Origin: CAG-632 sp963626805
GTDB lineage: Bacteria > Bacillota > Clostridia > Lachnospirales > Lachnospiraceae
NCBI GenBank assembly: GCA_963626805.1
Contig: CAVFXS010000051.1
Location: forward strand, 1-64,000
Length of the DNA stretch: 64,000 nucleotides
Direction of reading: 5' to 3'
In this document: positions 44,208-51,942 of the stretch, in pieces
Layout of the letters: each line of letters opens with the position of its first letter
How positions within the stretch are numbered: position 1 is the first letter of the stretch
Notes under the pieces: model-generated
What the model saw: only the letters and a program-made list of their open reading frames with translations
Database searches by the model: none
What the model was told of the DNA's origin: nothing
Translations under genes and position numbers: made by a program

Positions 44208-45242
44208 TTACCTTCCCTTCTGCTTTATCTTTATATATTGCATTGCTGCCTGTGCTGCTATTGTACCATCGGCTGCTGCCGTTGTCAGCTGTCTTACCTT
44301 CTTGGTTCTGCAATCACCAGCGACAAAAACTCCCGGTGCTTCTGTTTTACAATCCTCACCTGCCATTACGTATCCCTGCGGATCCAGCTGAACCGCCGAA
44401 CGGAATGCCTTATTGGCCGGTTCCTGTCCGATTGCTACAAACAGTCCGTCCACCTGTAGCTCCCAGTCTTCTCCGGTTACTGCATTCTGCAGCTTCAATA
44501 TTTCCAGTCGCTCGTTACCTTCCAGACCGGTAAGCAATGTATTGACCCGCAGTTCTACCTTTGCGTTCGCTTTCAGGCGTCTCTCTGTATCATGATTCCC
44601 CCGGAACACACGACTTCTGTGGATCACATATACCTTCTTACAGAGCTGTGACAAATATTCGGCATCTGCCAGTGCTGTATTTCCACCACCGATGACAGCC
44701 ACCGTCCGATCCTTATAAAAAGCTCCGTCACAGATCGCACAATAGGAAATTCCCTTTCCCTGAAAACGTTCTTCTTCCGGCAGTTCCAGCTTCCGCCTCT
44801 TTGCTCCGGTCGCCAGGATTACAGTTCTTGCTCTATAATTTCCGGCTGTAGTCTTTACATCCCAGCCCTCATTCATCTCTTCCTCAATATCCGAATAAAT
44901 CGGATCAAACTGGATGGATCGGGTAACTCCATCTTCAAACTGAATCTGCTTCACCGGCGGCATCATTTTCTCTGCTGTAATCCGAACCAGCCCTGTCACA
45001 GTCGCAGTCACAAGCTCCGCACCCACTGCAACAGCCTGTTCATACAGATTTGTTGCGAACTGATATCCAGATATTTCCATAATTCCCGGATAATTCTCTA
45101 CGGACTGTGCATTTACAATCTGACCGCCATAAATCCCTTCTTCAATCATCAGTACCCGAATCCCGGCCCGACCACTGTAAATCGCTGCCGTTAATCCTGC
45201 TGTACCTGCTCCAACAATTACTACATCATAAATTTCTGTCAT
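44208..45242 (-). CDS. trxB: Thioredoxin reductase
   Basis: A 344-residue flavoprotein. FAD motif 'DVVIVGAGTAGLTAAIYSG', 'GGQIVNAQSVENYPG', redox Cys pair 'CAICDGAFY' (~residue 170), NADPH motif 'AVIGGGNTALADAEYL', 'HRSRVFRGN' for the 2'-phosphate, and the second FAD motif 'APGVFVAGDCRTKKVRQL'. It is longer than E. coli TrxB (about 320) because of a 20-30 residue insert after residue ~90 ('EKMMPPVKQIQFEDGVTRSI'). It reduces thioredoxin with NADPH; trxA is directly upstream, 70 bases away. GAGGTAAAA precedes the ATG. Confidence 0.92.
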   Translation of the reverse strand: MTEIYDVVIVGAGTAGLTAAIYSGRAGIRVLMIEEGIYGGQIVNAQSVENYPGIMEISGYQFATNLYEQAVAVGAELVTATVTGLVRITAEKMMPPVKQIQFEDGVTRSIQFDPIYSDIEEEMNEGWDVKTTAGNYRARTVILATGAKRRKLELPEEERFQGKGISYCAICDGAFYKDRTVAVIGGGNTALADAEYLSQLCKKVYVIHRSRVFRGNHDTERRLKANAKVELRVNTLLTGLEGNERLEILKLQNAVTGEDWELQVDGLFVAIGQEPANKAFRSAVQLDPQGYVMAGEDCKTEAPGVFVAGDCRTKKVRQLTTAAADGTIAAQAAMQYIKIKQKGR

Positions 45243-45312
45243 TTTTACCTCACAATCCCTCTCTTATCCGCTTCATATCTTTTTGTTTCATTTCTTCTTT
45301 ATATGACCAGCA

Positions 45313-45624
45313 TTAGTCTTCAATAAACTGCTTAATTGCTGCCTTTGGAAGTGCCCCTATCATTCTTTTGACTTCTTTTCCGTCATCAAATATCAACAAT
45401 GTCGGAATAGATTCTACCTTGTATTTTCTGACCAGATCCAACTCATCATCCACATTTACCTTTGCAAACTTCGTCTCTGGCATTTCCTCTGAAAGCTGTT
45501 CAATCAGAGGTCCAACCATCTGACATGGTCCGCACCAGCTCGCCCAGAAATCCACAACCACCGGCTGCTTTGCCTGTAAAACTTCTGCTTCAAAATTATC
45601 GGTTCCTATCTGTTTTACCGCCAT
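45313..45624 (-). CDS. trxA: Thioredoxin
   Basis: A 103-residue thioredoxin with the active site WCGPC in 'VVDFWASWCGPCQMVGPLI' (~residue 32), cis-Pro in 'YKVESIPTLLIFDDGKE' and 'DELDLVRKY'. It donates electrons to ribonucleotide reductase and other targets. GGAAGGGAG precedes the ATG. First gene of trxA-trxB-yqeY. Confidence 0.96.
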   Translation of the reverse strand: MAVKQIGTDNFEAEVLQAKQPVVVDFWASWCGPCQMVGPLIEQLSEEMPETKFAKVNVDDELDLVRKYKVESIPTLLIFDDGKEVKRMIGALPKAAIKQFIED

Positions 45625-45771
45625 AGTATTCTCCCTTCCTTTTCTCTAGTATCTGACTTTATTTATGATTCTATTCTATTTTCTTCATTTTGGCTACCTA
45701 GATGTTCTCTCGCAACTGCCAACATGAGTTTTATCTGAATTTCCTGATTTACTTTTGGTGCTCATAGAAAA

Positions 45772-45801
45772 AAGAGACCATACCTACTGGTACAGTCTCT
45801 T
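45772..45801 (-). terminator. Terminator after ilvE
   Basis: AAGAGAC-CA-TACC-TACT-GGTA-CA-GTCTCTT (45772-45801), a near-perfect palindrome. On the minus strand it is followed by TTTTCTATGAG, completing an intrinsic terminator. Confidence 0.85.
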
Positions 45802-45836
45802 ATCTGTTTTAATTTATATCCAAGTCAAACAAATAA

Positions 45837-46862
45837 TTATTCAATTACCTTGATCCAACCCTTCGGCGCCTCAATATGACCCATCTGGATACCTGTCAGG
45901 GTCTCATATAACTTCTTCGTGATCGAGCCCATTTCTGCCATACCACTTGGCAGGCAGATCTCTTCACCATGATCAACGATCTTTCCGACCGGAGAGATAA
46001 CAGCTGCTGTACCACACAGCCCACACTCTGCAAAATCCTTCAGCTCATCCTTATAAACCTCTCGTTCTTCTACCTCAAGTCCTAAATACTCTTTAGCAAC
46101 AATCAGCAGAGAACGTCTAGTGATTGACGGAAGAATACTATCAGACTTCGGCGTTACAACCTTATTGTCCTTAGTAATAAAAATAATGTTGGCACCACCG
46201 GTCTCCTCAACTTTGGTTCTGGTAGCCGGATCTAAATACATATTCTCATCATAGCCTTCCTTATGTGCAGTTACGATTGCATGAAGGCTCATTGCATAGT
46301 TCAGACCAGCCTTGATGTTACCGGTTCCATGTGGTGCTGCACGGTCGAAATCACTGATTCGAATTGTAATAGGCTTTGCACCACCCTTGAAGTATGGTCC
46401 TACAGGAGTTGTAAAGACACGGAACTGATACTCATCAGCTGGTTTTACACCAATAACCGGATTAATACCGAACATATATGGTCTGATATATAGGGTTGCT
46501 CCTGAACCATAAGGTGGAACATAACCTGCATTTGCCTTGACTGTCTGGACAACTGCATCTACAAATCTATCTTCCGGGAATACCGGCATCTCCAGTCTTG
46601 CTGCAGACTGTGCAAGACGCTCTGCATTTAAGTCTGGGCGGAAGCATACGATATGTCCATCCTCAGTCGTATATGCCTTTAATCCCTCAAATACCGTCTG
46701 TGCATACTGTAATACGCCGGCGCACTCACTCATTGTAATCATATCATCTTCTATCAGCTGTCCCTGATCCCATGCACCAGCCTTGAAAGTTGATACATAT
46801 CTCTTATCTGTTTTTACATAACCAAATCCCAGATTTGACCAATCGATGTTTTTCTTTTCCAT
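45837..46862 (-). CDS. ilvE: Branched-chain amino acid aminotransferase
   Basis: A 341-residue PLP fold-type IV enzyme. ATG 46862 ('MEKKNIDWSNLGFGYVKTD'). Typical motifs are 'AQTVFEGLKAYTTEDG', 'YIRPYMFGINPVIGV', the PLP lysine in 'NIKAGLNYAMSL' (~residue 195), 'EETGGANIIFI' and 'GTAAVISPVGKI'. It interconverts Val, Leu and Ile with their 2-oxo acids. A strong promoter lies at plus 46930-46958 and a terminator at 45772-45801, so it is a single-gene unit. Confidence 0.94.
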   Translation of the reverse strand: MEKKNIDWSNLGFGYVKTDKRYVSTFKAGAWDQGQLIEDDMITMSECAGVLQYAQTVFEGLKAYTTEDGHIVCFRPDLNAERLAQSAARLEMPVFPEDRFVDAVVQTVKANAGYVPPYGSGATLYIRPYMFGINPVIGVKPADEYQFRVFTTPVGPYFKGGAKPITIRISDFDRAAPHGTGNIKAGLNYAMSLHAIVTAHKEGYDENMYLDPATRTKVEETGGANIIFITKDNKVVTPKSDSILPSITRRSLLIVAKEYLGLEVEEREVYKDELKDFAECGLCGTAAVISPVGKIVDHGEEICLPSGMAEMGSITKKLYETLTGIQMGHIEAPKGWIKVIE

Positions 46863-46929
46863 TTTTCTCCACACCTTTCTCTAACTTCGTGAAACCGCTG
46901 ACCGCGAACATGACGATTTCATTGCACTT

Positions 46930-46958
46930 ATTGTAGTCCCTGATTTCCTGACTGTCAA
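46930..46958 (-). promoter_or_regulatory. ilvE promoter
   Basis: Minus strand TTGACA (plus 46953-46958), 17-bp spacer, TACAAT (plus 46930-46935). It starts about 60 bases before the ilvE ATG. Confidence 0.7.
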
Positions 46959-46962
46959 TAAG

Positions 46963-47841
46963 CTATTCAGCGATAATGGTATATTCCGTTTCAAAAATCC
47001 TGCCCGGTCGCAGTTTGTTCCCATATTCCCGATCCACCAGCATCCCGTCAAAATTCTCCCTGTCACACCGTCCGTACCACGGTTCTATGCATACAAACGG
47101 CGCCCGTTTCTTCGCCGGAGACCAAAGTCCAAACAGCGGTGCATCAAATTTCACCGTCAGATATGGCTTTTTATCCGAACCTGCCAGAGCCACCTGATGT
47201 GCCTGTCCTCCCTCGATTACTAATGCATCCTCGTCAAACAGATGCTCTGCAATCGGCATACACCCCCTACAAGTGTCCAGTATATGTCCCTCTGTATCCA
47301 GAAGCCCATTTGCACTGAGTTTTCCATAAGTAAGCGGCTCCTTATTATCAAAAATCAGATAGTAATCGGTCTGTCTACCTTCTCCGTCGATTGGGCACAT
47401 AAATGCCGGATGCCCACCGATTGAGAAAAACATGGTCTTCTTATCCTCATTTGCTACCCGCCACATAACTGTGACCTTCCGCCCTGCCAGTCGATACCCG
47501 ATCTCCAGTCGGAACCGAAATGGATATATCTTTAATGACTCCTCGTCCGCCTTCAATTCAAACCAGATCGTATCTACATTATGCTCTGTCATCTGAAATT
47601 CCCGGTCTCTGGCAAATCCATGCTGCGGCATCAGATATTCTCTTCCCGCGTATTTATAGGCCTTATTCTTTAATCCGCCCACGATTGGAAACAATACCGG
47701 TGACCGTCTTCCCCAATATGCACTGTCTCCATGCCAGAGATAACTTCTCCCGGTCAGAATATCTTCTATCTGTACAATCTCTGCCCCCGCATCTGAAATC
47801 ATCACCCGCAGGGCGCCGCTCTGTAATGTATGCAATGCCAT
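46963..47841 (-). CDS. Aldose 1-epimerase-like protein
   Basis: A 292-residue beta-sandwich protein. ATG 47841 has GGAGGAACG upstream. 'GAEIVQIEDILTGRSYLWHG' and 'RRSPVLFPIVGGLKNKAYKY' begin it, and 'MPQHGFARDREF' (candidate His), 'FSIGGHPAFMCPIDG' (His) and 'VCIEPWYGRCD' (Glu) are as in the LACX/galactose mutarotase-like group. Mutarotases interconvert alpha and beta anomers; this subgroup may act on hexose-6-phosphates or other sugars. The coding region ends 20 bases before the -10/-35 of the ilvE promoter region, on the same strand. Confidence 0.88.
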   Translation of the reverse strand: MALHTLQSGALRVMISDAGAEIVQIEDILTGRSYLWHGDSAYWGRRSPVLFPIVGGLKNKAYKYAGREYLMPQHGFARDREFQMTEHNVDTIWFELKADEESLKIYPFRFRLEIGYRLAGRKVTVMWRVANEDKKTMFFSIGGHPAFMCPIDGEGRQTDYYLIFDNKEPLTYGKLSANGLLDTEGHILDTCRGCMPIAEHLFDEDALVIEGGQAHQVALAGSDKKPYLTVKFDAPLFGLWSPAKKRAPFVCIEPWYGRCDRENFDGMLVDREYGNKLRPGRIFETEYTIIAE

Positions 47842-47946
47842 TTTCGTTCCTCCAATTCTCACAATATATTCAAACCTCTGACCTCAGTATATAATATCTT
47901 TCATTAAATGGGAAGATACTATCGTCATCCTCCTGTTACCATAGCA

Positions 47947-48531
47947 AAAGAAGAGGAAGTGCGTCATTCTCAATTACACTTCCTCTATCGCTCGCTATTC
48001 ATTTTTTAATGATCTCCCTTGAGATTTTTTGAGAAACTTTCCTTGATAATTAATTCTCCACACCTGCCATTATAGGTTTAACTTTCCAATTCATCCATAG
48101 TCTCCGATTCCGTTCTACCTGCTCCTACTCGAATAATATCGTTATTCTTTCACCCGGCAGTTCCCGGCAATCTTATTATGATTGATTCCTTATGCCATTT
48201 CCGAATGTGTCGTCAACACATCCACCCGGTATAACGATTCTCACACAATAATCGATTCTATCTGTATCACGTATACACTGAATGGATTCGTTCATTCATC
48301 AATTGTATGCTTTACATTCTAACTATCGAGCGTCCTGTTCCTTCTATCGTACGAAAGGTACGTTCCATATGGACTGTTTTAAGGTTTATCTTAAAGGCTT
48401 TCTGTGTGGACCTTTCTGTAAAACAGTTTGCAATTGATAAATGGTTATGTCTGCGTGTCCAATGGAATCTCCTCCCTTCTTTTCTCATTCAGTCCCAACT
48501 TTTATGACTGTTTTTCTTTTCGTTCTTTATA
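47947..48531 (-). ncRNA. Candidate large structured non-coding RNA (~580 nt)
   Basis: A transcript predicted from promoter (48538-48566) to terminator hairpin (AGAGGAAGTG 47952-47961 with CACTTCCTCT 47977-47986, followed by TCTTTTGC on the minus strand). Inside are several neat hairpins with 5-base loops: 48131-48147 (GAATAA/TTATTC), 48205-48221 (ATGTGT/ACACAT), 48348-48362 (CGTAC/GTACG), and a larger one at 48373-48427 (ACTGTTTTA/TAAAACAGT with an inner AAAGG/CCTTT). No ORF above about 30 codons with a good start is seen on this strand, although short open stretches exist. I do not recognise it as tmRNA, RNase P RNA or 6S RNA. Confidence 0.45.
47952..47986 (-). terminator. Terminator hairpin of the candidate RNA
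   Basis: AGAGGAAGTG (47952-47961) and CACTTCCTCT (47977-47986), 15-base loop, then U-rich TCTTTTGC on the minus strand. Confidence 0.7.
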
Positions 48532-48537
48532 ATTCGT

Positions 48538-48566
48538 ATTATATATGCCTTTTTATATTTTGTCAA
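48538..48566 (-). promoter_or_regulatory. Perfect-consensus sigma-A promoter
   Basis: Minus strand TTGACA (plus 48561-48566), 17-bp spacer, TATAAT (plus 48538-48543). Both hexamers and spacing match the consensus exactly; transcription goes left into a block with no gene for almost 700 bases. Confidence 0.75.
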
Positions 48567-48735
48567 TACATTTCCATCATTATTTTTTATTTTTTTGATA
48601 TTTATATATGTGCTTCTTATTATTTCATTTTATTTATCTTAATTGCTTGAATTGTATATTCATTTTAGCTTCTTGTTTAGATACAACAACTGTTTCATTC
48701 GATACATAGTGGTTTTCTTTTGTATATGCTAATTT

Positions 48736-48764
48736 TTGCAAAAATACGGACAATGTGTTATCCT
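48736..48764 (+). promoter_or_regulatory. Promoter of the 48908 gene
   Basis: TTGCAA (48736-48741), 17-bp spacer, TATCCT (48759-48764). The ~135-base leader includes CAGAAG/CTTCTG and CAAAA/TTTTG inverted repeats, but no known riboswitch was recognised. Confidence 0.5.
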
Positions 48765-48907
48765 GTATTCAGAGCTACATAGACCTAAATATCAGAAGAC
48801 TTCTGGCAGTCCGACCATCGTATGCAAAAATGGAACTTTTGTAGGGGCTGACCACTGAACACGTGACCATTATCAACGATAAATGCTCGAAAGAAAGGAG
48901 CGATAAG

Positions 48908-49576
48908 ATGACCCTGACAGAACAGGCCGTAGCGGCGGTTCAAAAACAATTCATGCTACAGGAGGATACCCCGGCAGTGTATGCTGCCATGAAATATCCT
49001 AAGTTACTGCCGATGATGCACTTTACCGTACATCGTTACCGTGCCGATGGTTTCGGTACGATCATGACGATGGACACCAATGCCATGTTCGGCATGATGC
49101 GTTTGAGCACGTTGGTGTTCACCCCGGCAGCAGGGGCAACGATACCGTTTCTGCTTATTGATACGATGCAGATGAAAAAGAAAAGTCTTGCCTACGTTGA
49201 GTATTATGACTGCACGCAAAACGGCGCTACCTTGCCCGGAGCAGAGGATCAGCCGAAGGAATTTGCAGCATTTCCGGATTACGCCGAAAAATCCGCCTGG
49301 TACGTAGCTCGCCGTACACCCTATTCGCTTATCAAGAAAAAGGGTGAGAACACCCAACAGCAGCTTGACGCCATGGTGTTGACCTGCCTGGAACGTTACC
49401 TGGCTGCCGCAAAGACAGCCCCAAAAGATCCTGCAAATATAACGGGGTTGCGTAATTTCCAGCAGGAAATGCTTGCTAAGGGTAATCCGTCTAGTACCAC
49501 AATGAATAAAGTTTTGGGCGAAGCGGGTGCACGAATCTTTTTTGAAACCGTTATAATGCCGGTAGAGCCGGTCTGA
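48908..49576 (+). CDS. Unknown protein with possible bilin-reductase-fold resemblance
   Basis: A 222-residue soluble protein. ATG 48908 follows AAAGGAGCGATAAG. I do not recognise the family with confidence. The order 'VFTPAAGATIPFLLIDTMQM' and 'LAYVEYYDCT' in the middle, with C-terminal 'LRNFQQEMLAKGNPSSTTMN', 'KVLGEAGARIFFETVIMP', recalls ferredoxin-dependent bilin reductases, which have 'P...D' strands and a 'Q..ND.T...LE..FGE..A..Y....LF' tail. The similarity is weak and by eye only. It is a single gene with its own promoter and a shared terminator (49697-49739). No heme or ferredoxin gene is adjacent. Confidence 0.45.
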   Translation: MTLTEQAVAAVQKQFMLQEDTPAVYAAMKYPKLLPMMHFTVHRYRADGFGTIMTMDTNAMFGMMRLSTLVFTPAAGATIPFLLIDTMQMKKKSLAYVEYYDCTQNGATLPGAEDQPKEFAAFPDYAEKSAWYVARRTPYSLIKKKGENTQQQLDAMVLTCLERYLAAAKTAPKDPANITGLRNFQQEMLAKGNPSSTTMNKVLGEAGARIFFETVIMPVEPV

Positions 49577-49696
49577 TTTGAACAGAGCTTCTTTATGAAA
49601 GCTATTTTAGCCGAAGCACGGAAAGGCTTGTGCGATGACACAGCCGCAGTCATTCCTGCCGAGTTGTCCACATGGGGATACTAAGCTTAAAAAAAC

Positions 49697-49739
49697 GTTA
49701 GCATTCTGTCTGGCACTATCAACCATTCAGAATGCTAAC
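49697..49739. terminator. Bidirectional terminator
   Basis: GTTAGCATTCTG (49697-49708) and CAGAATGCTAAC (49728-49739), flanked by A-run on the left and ATTTTTTCTTTTT on the right, so it can end both the 48908 gene and the convergent 49789 gene. Confidence 0.85.
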
Positions 49740-49788
49740 ATTTTTTCTTTTTATTATTATATAATCCAGATTTACAAAGTTTCCGACT

Positions 49789-50391
49789 TTACTGTTCCTT
49801 TGCCTGTGCTGCCTTTATATAATCCGCAATTACATCTGCTGTCACTTCAATACCTAGGCGACTGCTATTAATGGTCATATCATAGTTTCTGGCATCGCCC
49901 CATTTGGTCTGGCAATAATAATTATGATATGCCTTACGTTTCTTATCATGTCTCCGCATAATCATTACTGCCTCTTCATCAGATACTCCATGGGATTCCT
50001 GTATTCGTTTTATCTTTACTTCCTCATCTCCTATGATGAAAAAACTCATCAGACCATCATATGCTTTCAGAACATCCTCAGAACACCGTCCTACAACAAC
50101 GAATGATTCTCCACTCTCTGCCTTTTCCTTCAGGAAATCAAACTGCATTCTTGCTGCAACCTCTTCCGGAGAATTGCTATAGCCACGCACACTTCTTGAT
50201 AACAGGAGATTTCTGGGTGCCTCATCATACTTCTTCAATTCTGTACCTGTCAAATTCTTTTCTGCAATCACCGCATCTAACAGGTTTCGATCATAGATTG
50301 GAAATCCAAGTCTGGTTGCAAGCTCCTGTGCGATTTTATGTCCGCCGCTGCCGTATTCACGGCTGATAGAAATAATCAATTGTTTTTCCAT
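49789..50391 (-). CDS. Cytidylate kinase-like family protein
   Basis: A 200-residue P-loop kinase of the Cytidylate_kin2 family. The Walker A-like start is 'ISISREYGSGGHKIAQELA', followed by 'YDRNLLDAVIAEKNL', 'VVVGRCSEDVL', 'RHDKKRKAYHNYYC' lid arginine/lysine cluster, and 'DMTINSSRLGIEV'. These proteins are related to CMP kinase but a separate, uncharacterised branch common in gut Firmicutes; the substrate is unknown. AAGGAGGATTTAGA precedes the ATG. It is 12 bases downstream of the transporter gene and likely co-transcribed. Confidence 0.85.
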   Translation of the reverse strand: MEKQLIISISREYGSGGHKIAQELATRLGFPIYDRNLLDAVIAEKNLTGTELKKYDEAPRNLLLSRSVRGYSNSPEEVAARMQFDFLKEKAESGESFVVVGRCSEDVLKAYDGLMSFFIIGDEEVKIKRIQESHGVSDEEAVMIMRRHDKKRKAYHNYYCQTKWGDARNYDMTINSSRLGIEVTADVIADYIKAAQAKEQ

Positions 50392-50403
50392 TCTAAATCC
50401 TCC

Positions 50404-51765
50404 TTATAAATACCGCACAAAAATCCATACTGTACAGATGATCAGCACCAGAATGGTTGCCGGCGCTACCTTCGCACAATACTCGCCCCATCCAACCGGG
50501 TGGCCTTCCTTTGCTGCTACCGAAGTACCAACTACATTCGCAGATGCACCAATCGGTGTTGCGCTACCACCAATATCGGTGCCCATTGACAGGCTCCATG
50601 CCAGAGTATGAAGGTCTACACCTGCACTTGTGCCCGCCAGGTCACTGATGATCGGAACCATAGTTGCTGCAAATGGGATATTATCAATAAACGCACTTGC
50701 AATTGCAGAGCCCCAGATAATGATTGCTACCATTACCATTGCGTTACCTCCACTGACCTTACCAATAAAGTTTGCTACGATCTGCAGGATACCGGTCTGT
50801 TCCAGACCACCAACCACAATAAATAATCCGATGAAGAATAATAGCGTCTTGTAATCAACCTTCTTAATGACAGATCCGATTGCCTTACCGGATGTAATCA
50901 GCGTCAGTGCTGCGATCAGCACGCCAATAAATGCAACCGTCAGACCGGTCTGTGCATGAGTTACCAGAAGTACTATCGCAAGCAGAAAGATAATACAGGA
51001 AAAGATAAATCCACGCTTATCTGTAATAGCCTCCTTCGGATCAGGAAGTATTTCTGCTTTTACAGGTTCACCGGTTGTCTGCTTCAACTGTTTATGGTAT
51101 ACAATATAGAAATAAATAATGGTCACTATGAGGCAGATCAGTGCCATAACACCTGTATTCTTCAGGAAATCGAAAAATGACAGACCCAGAGATGTACCGA
51201 TAATAATATTTGGCGGATCTCCACATACAGTTGCCGAACCACCCAGATTCGCACAGAATATCTCTGACAGGATCATCGGCACCGGATTGAATTTTAACAG
51301 ATGCGCCAGTTCCACCGTAACCGCAGCCAGAAACAGAATGACTGTGATACTGTCAATAAACATTGCCAATACAAAAGCCATTGCCATAAATGTAATGAAG
51401 ATCGGAATAGTCTTATAGTGAACCATCTTTGCAATCAGCATGCATAACCAGCGAAAGAAACCGACTCTTGCCATTCCTTCAACCATGACCATCATACCCG
51501 CAATAAAGATGATCGTTGCCCAGTTAATACCGGCTGTTGATTCCGCAGCTGCCTCCGCTCCGAATCCCCAGAATTCCGGAGTAAAAATTGTTTTGTAATT
51601 CAGTGTTTCAACAATGGCATTTACATCGCGCATACAGATTCCAAATACCAGAACCAGTGTCAGAAGACCACAACCCAATGTAATATATTGCCGCTCGATT
51701 TTATCAATTACGATCAAAACGAACATGGCAATAAAAATTACCAATGCCAGAATTTGTGCTGCCAT
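50404..51765 (-). CDS. ArsB/NhaD (ion transporter superfamily) permease
   Basis: A 453-residue protein with about 11 hydrophobic helices, in the ArsB/NhaD branch of the IT superfamily. Characteristic segments are 'IFIAGMMVMVEGMARVGFF', 'FVLAMFIDSITVILFLAAV', 'NLGGSATVCGDPPNIIIGTSLG' and 'TLAWSLSMGTDIGGSATPIGASANVV', the last two being the inverted re-entrant loops with G-x-S-x-T and D-P-P-N. Members move anions or exchange Na+/H+; the substrate cannot be chosen. Promoter TTGACT (plus 51843-51848), 16 bp, TATAAT (plus 51821-51826). GAGGAGGATG precedes the ATG. Confidence 0.85.
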   Translation of the reverse strand: MAAQILALVIFIAMFVLIVIDKIERQYITLGCGLLTLVLVFGICMRDVNAIVETLNYKTIFTPEFWGFGAEAAAESTAGINWATIIFIAGMMVMVEGMARVGFFRWLCMLIAKMVHYKTIPIFITFMAMAFVLAMFIDSITVILFLAAVTVELAHLLKFNPVPMILSEIFCANLGGSATVCGDPPNIIIGTSLGLSFFDFLKNTGVMALICLIVTIIYFYIVYHKQLKQTTGEPVKAEILPDPKEAITDKRGFIFSCIIFLLAIVLLVTHAQTGLTVAFIGVLIAALTLITSGKAIGSVIKKVDYKTLLFFIGLFIVVGGLEQTGILQIVANFIGKVSGGNAMVMVAIIIWGSAIASAFIDNIPFAATMVPIISDLAGTSAGVDLHTLAWSLSMGTDIGGSATPIGASANVVGTSVAAKEGHPVGWGEYCAKVAPATILVLIICTVWIFVRYL

Positions 51766-51877
51766 TTTTCATCCTCCTCATAGTTTTTTTACACAAAAGG
51801 TACTTTTTTATACCGTATTTATTATAGGTGAATCCGGTCAAAAGTCAATAATATTTTTCGTTTTCAGACGTACAAAT

Positions 51878-51913
51878 CCCCGACCGTTTGCACCCAAACA
51901 GCCAGGGATCTGT
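51878..51913 (-). terminator. Likely terminator after the amt fusion gene
   Basis: On the minus strand ATCCC...GTTTG pairs with CAAAC...GGGGAT around a GGTG loop, ending in TTTGT. Mismatches in the middle of the stem reduce confidence. Confidence 0.5.
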
Positions 51914-51942
51914 GCATATATAAGTTTGTTAAAAAGGGGGTT

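Larger units (their letters stand above)
47842..48907. other. ORF-free block of about 1 kb
   Basis: No credible protein gene is visible in either strand. It carries the candidate large RNA (47947-48531, minus), its perfect-consensus promoter, its terminator, the plus-strand promoter of the 48908 gene and a leader of roughly 140 bases. Confidence 0.7.

Noticed and set aside
47990..48480. A decayed protein gene in the candidate RNA region
   Set aside because: Short open stretches (for example ELIIKESFSKNLKGDH on the minus strand) look faintly coding but stops are frequent in all frames and no family is recognisable; kept as an alternative only.
48775..48907. A riboswitch in the leader of the 48908 gene
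   Set aside because: Several short inverted repeats exist but no consensus of a known class was recognised, and the pairing is weak.
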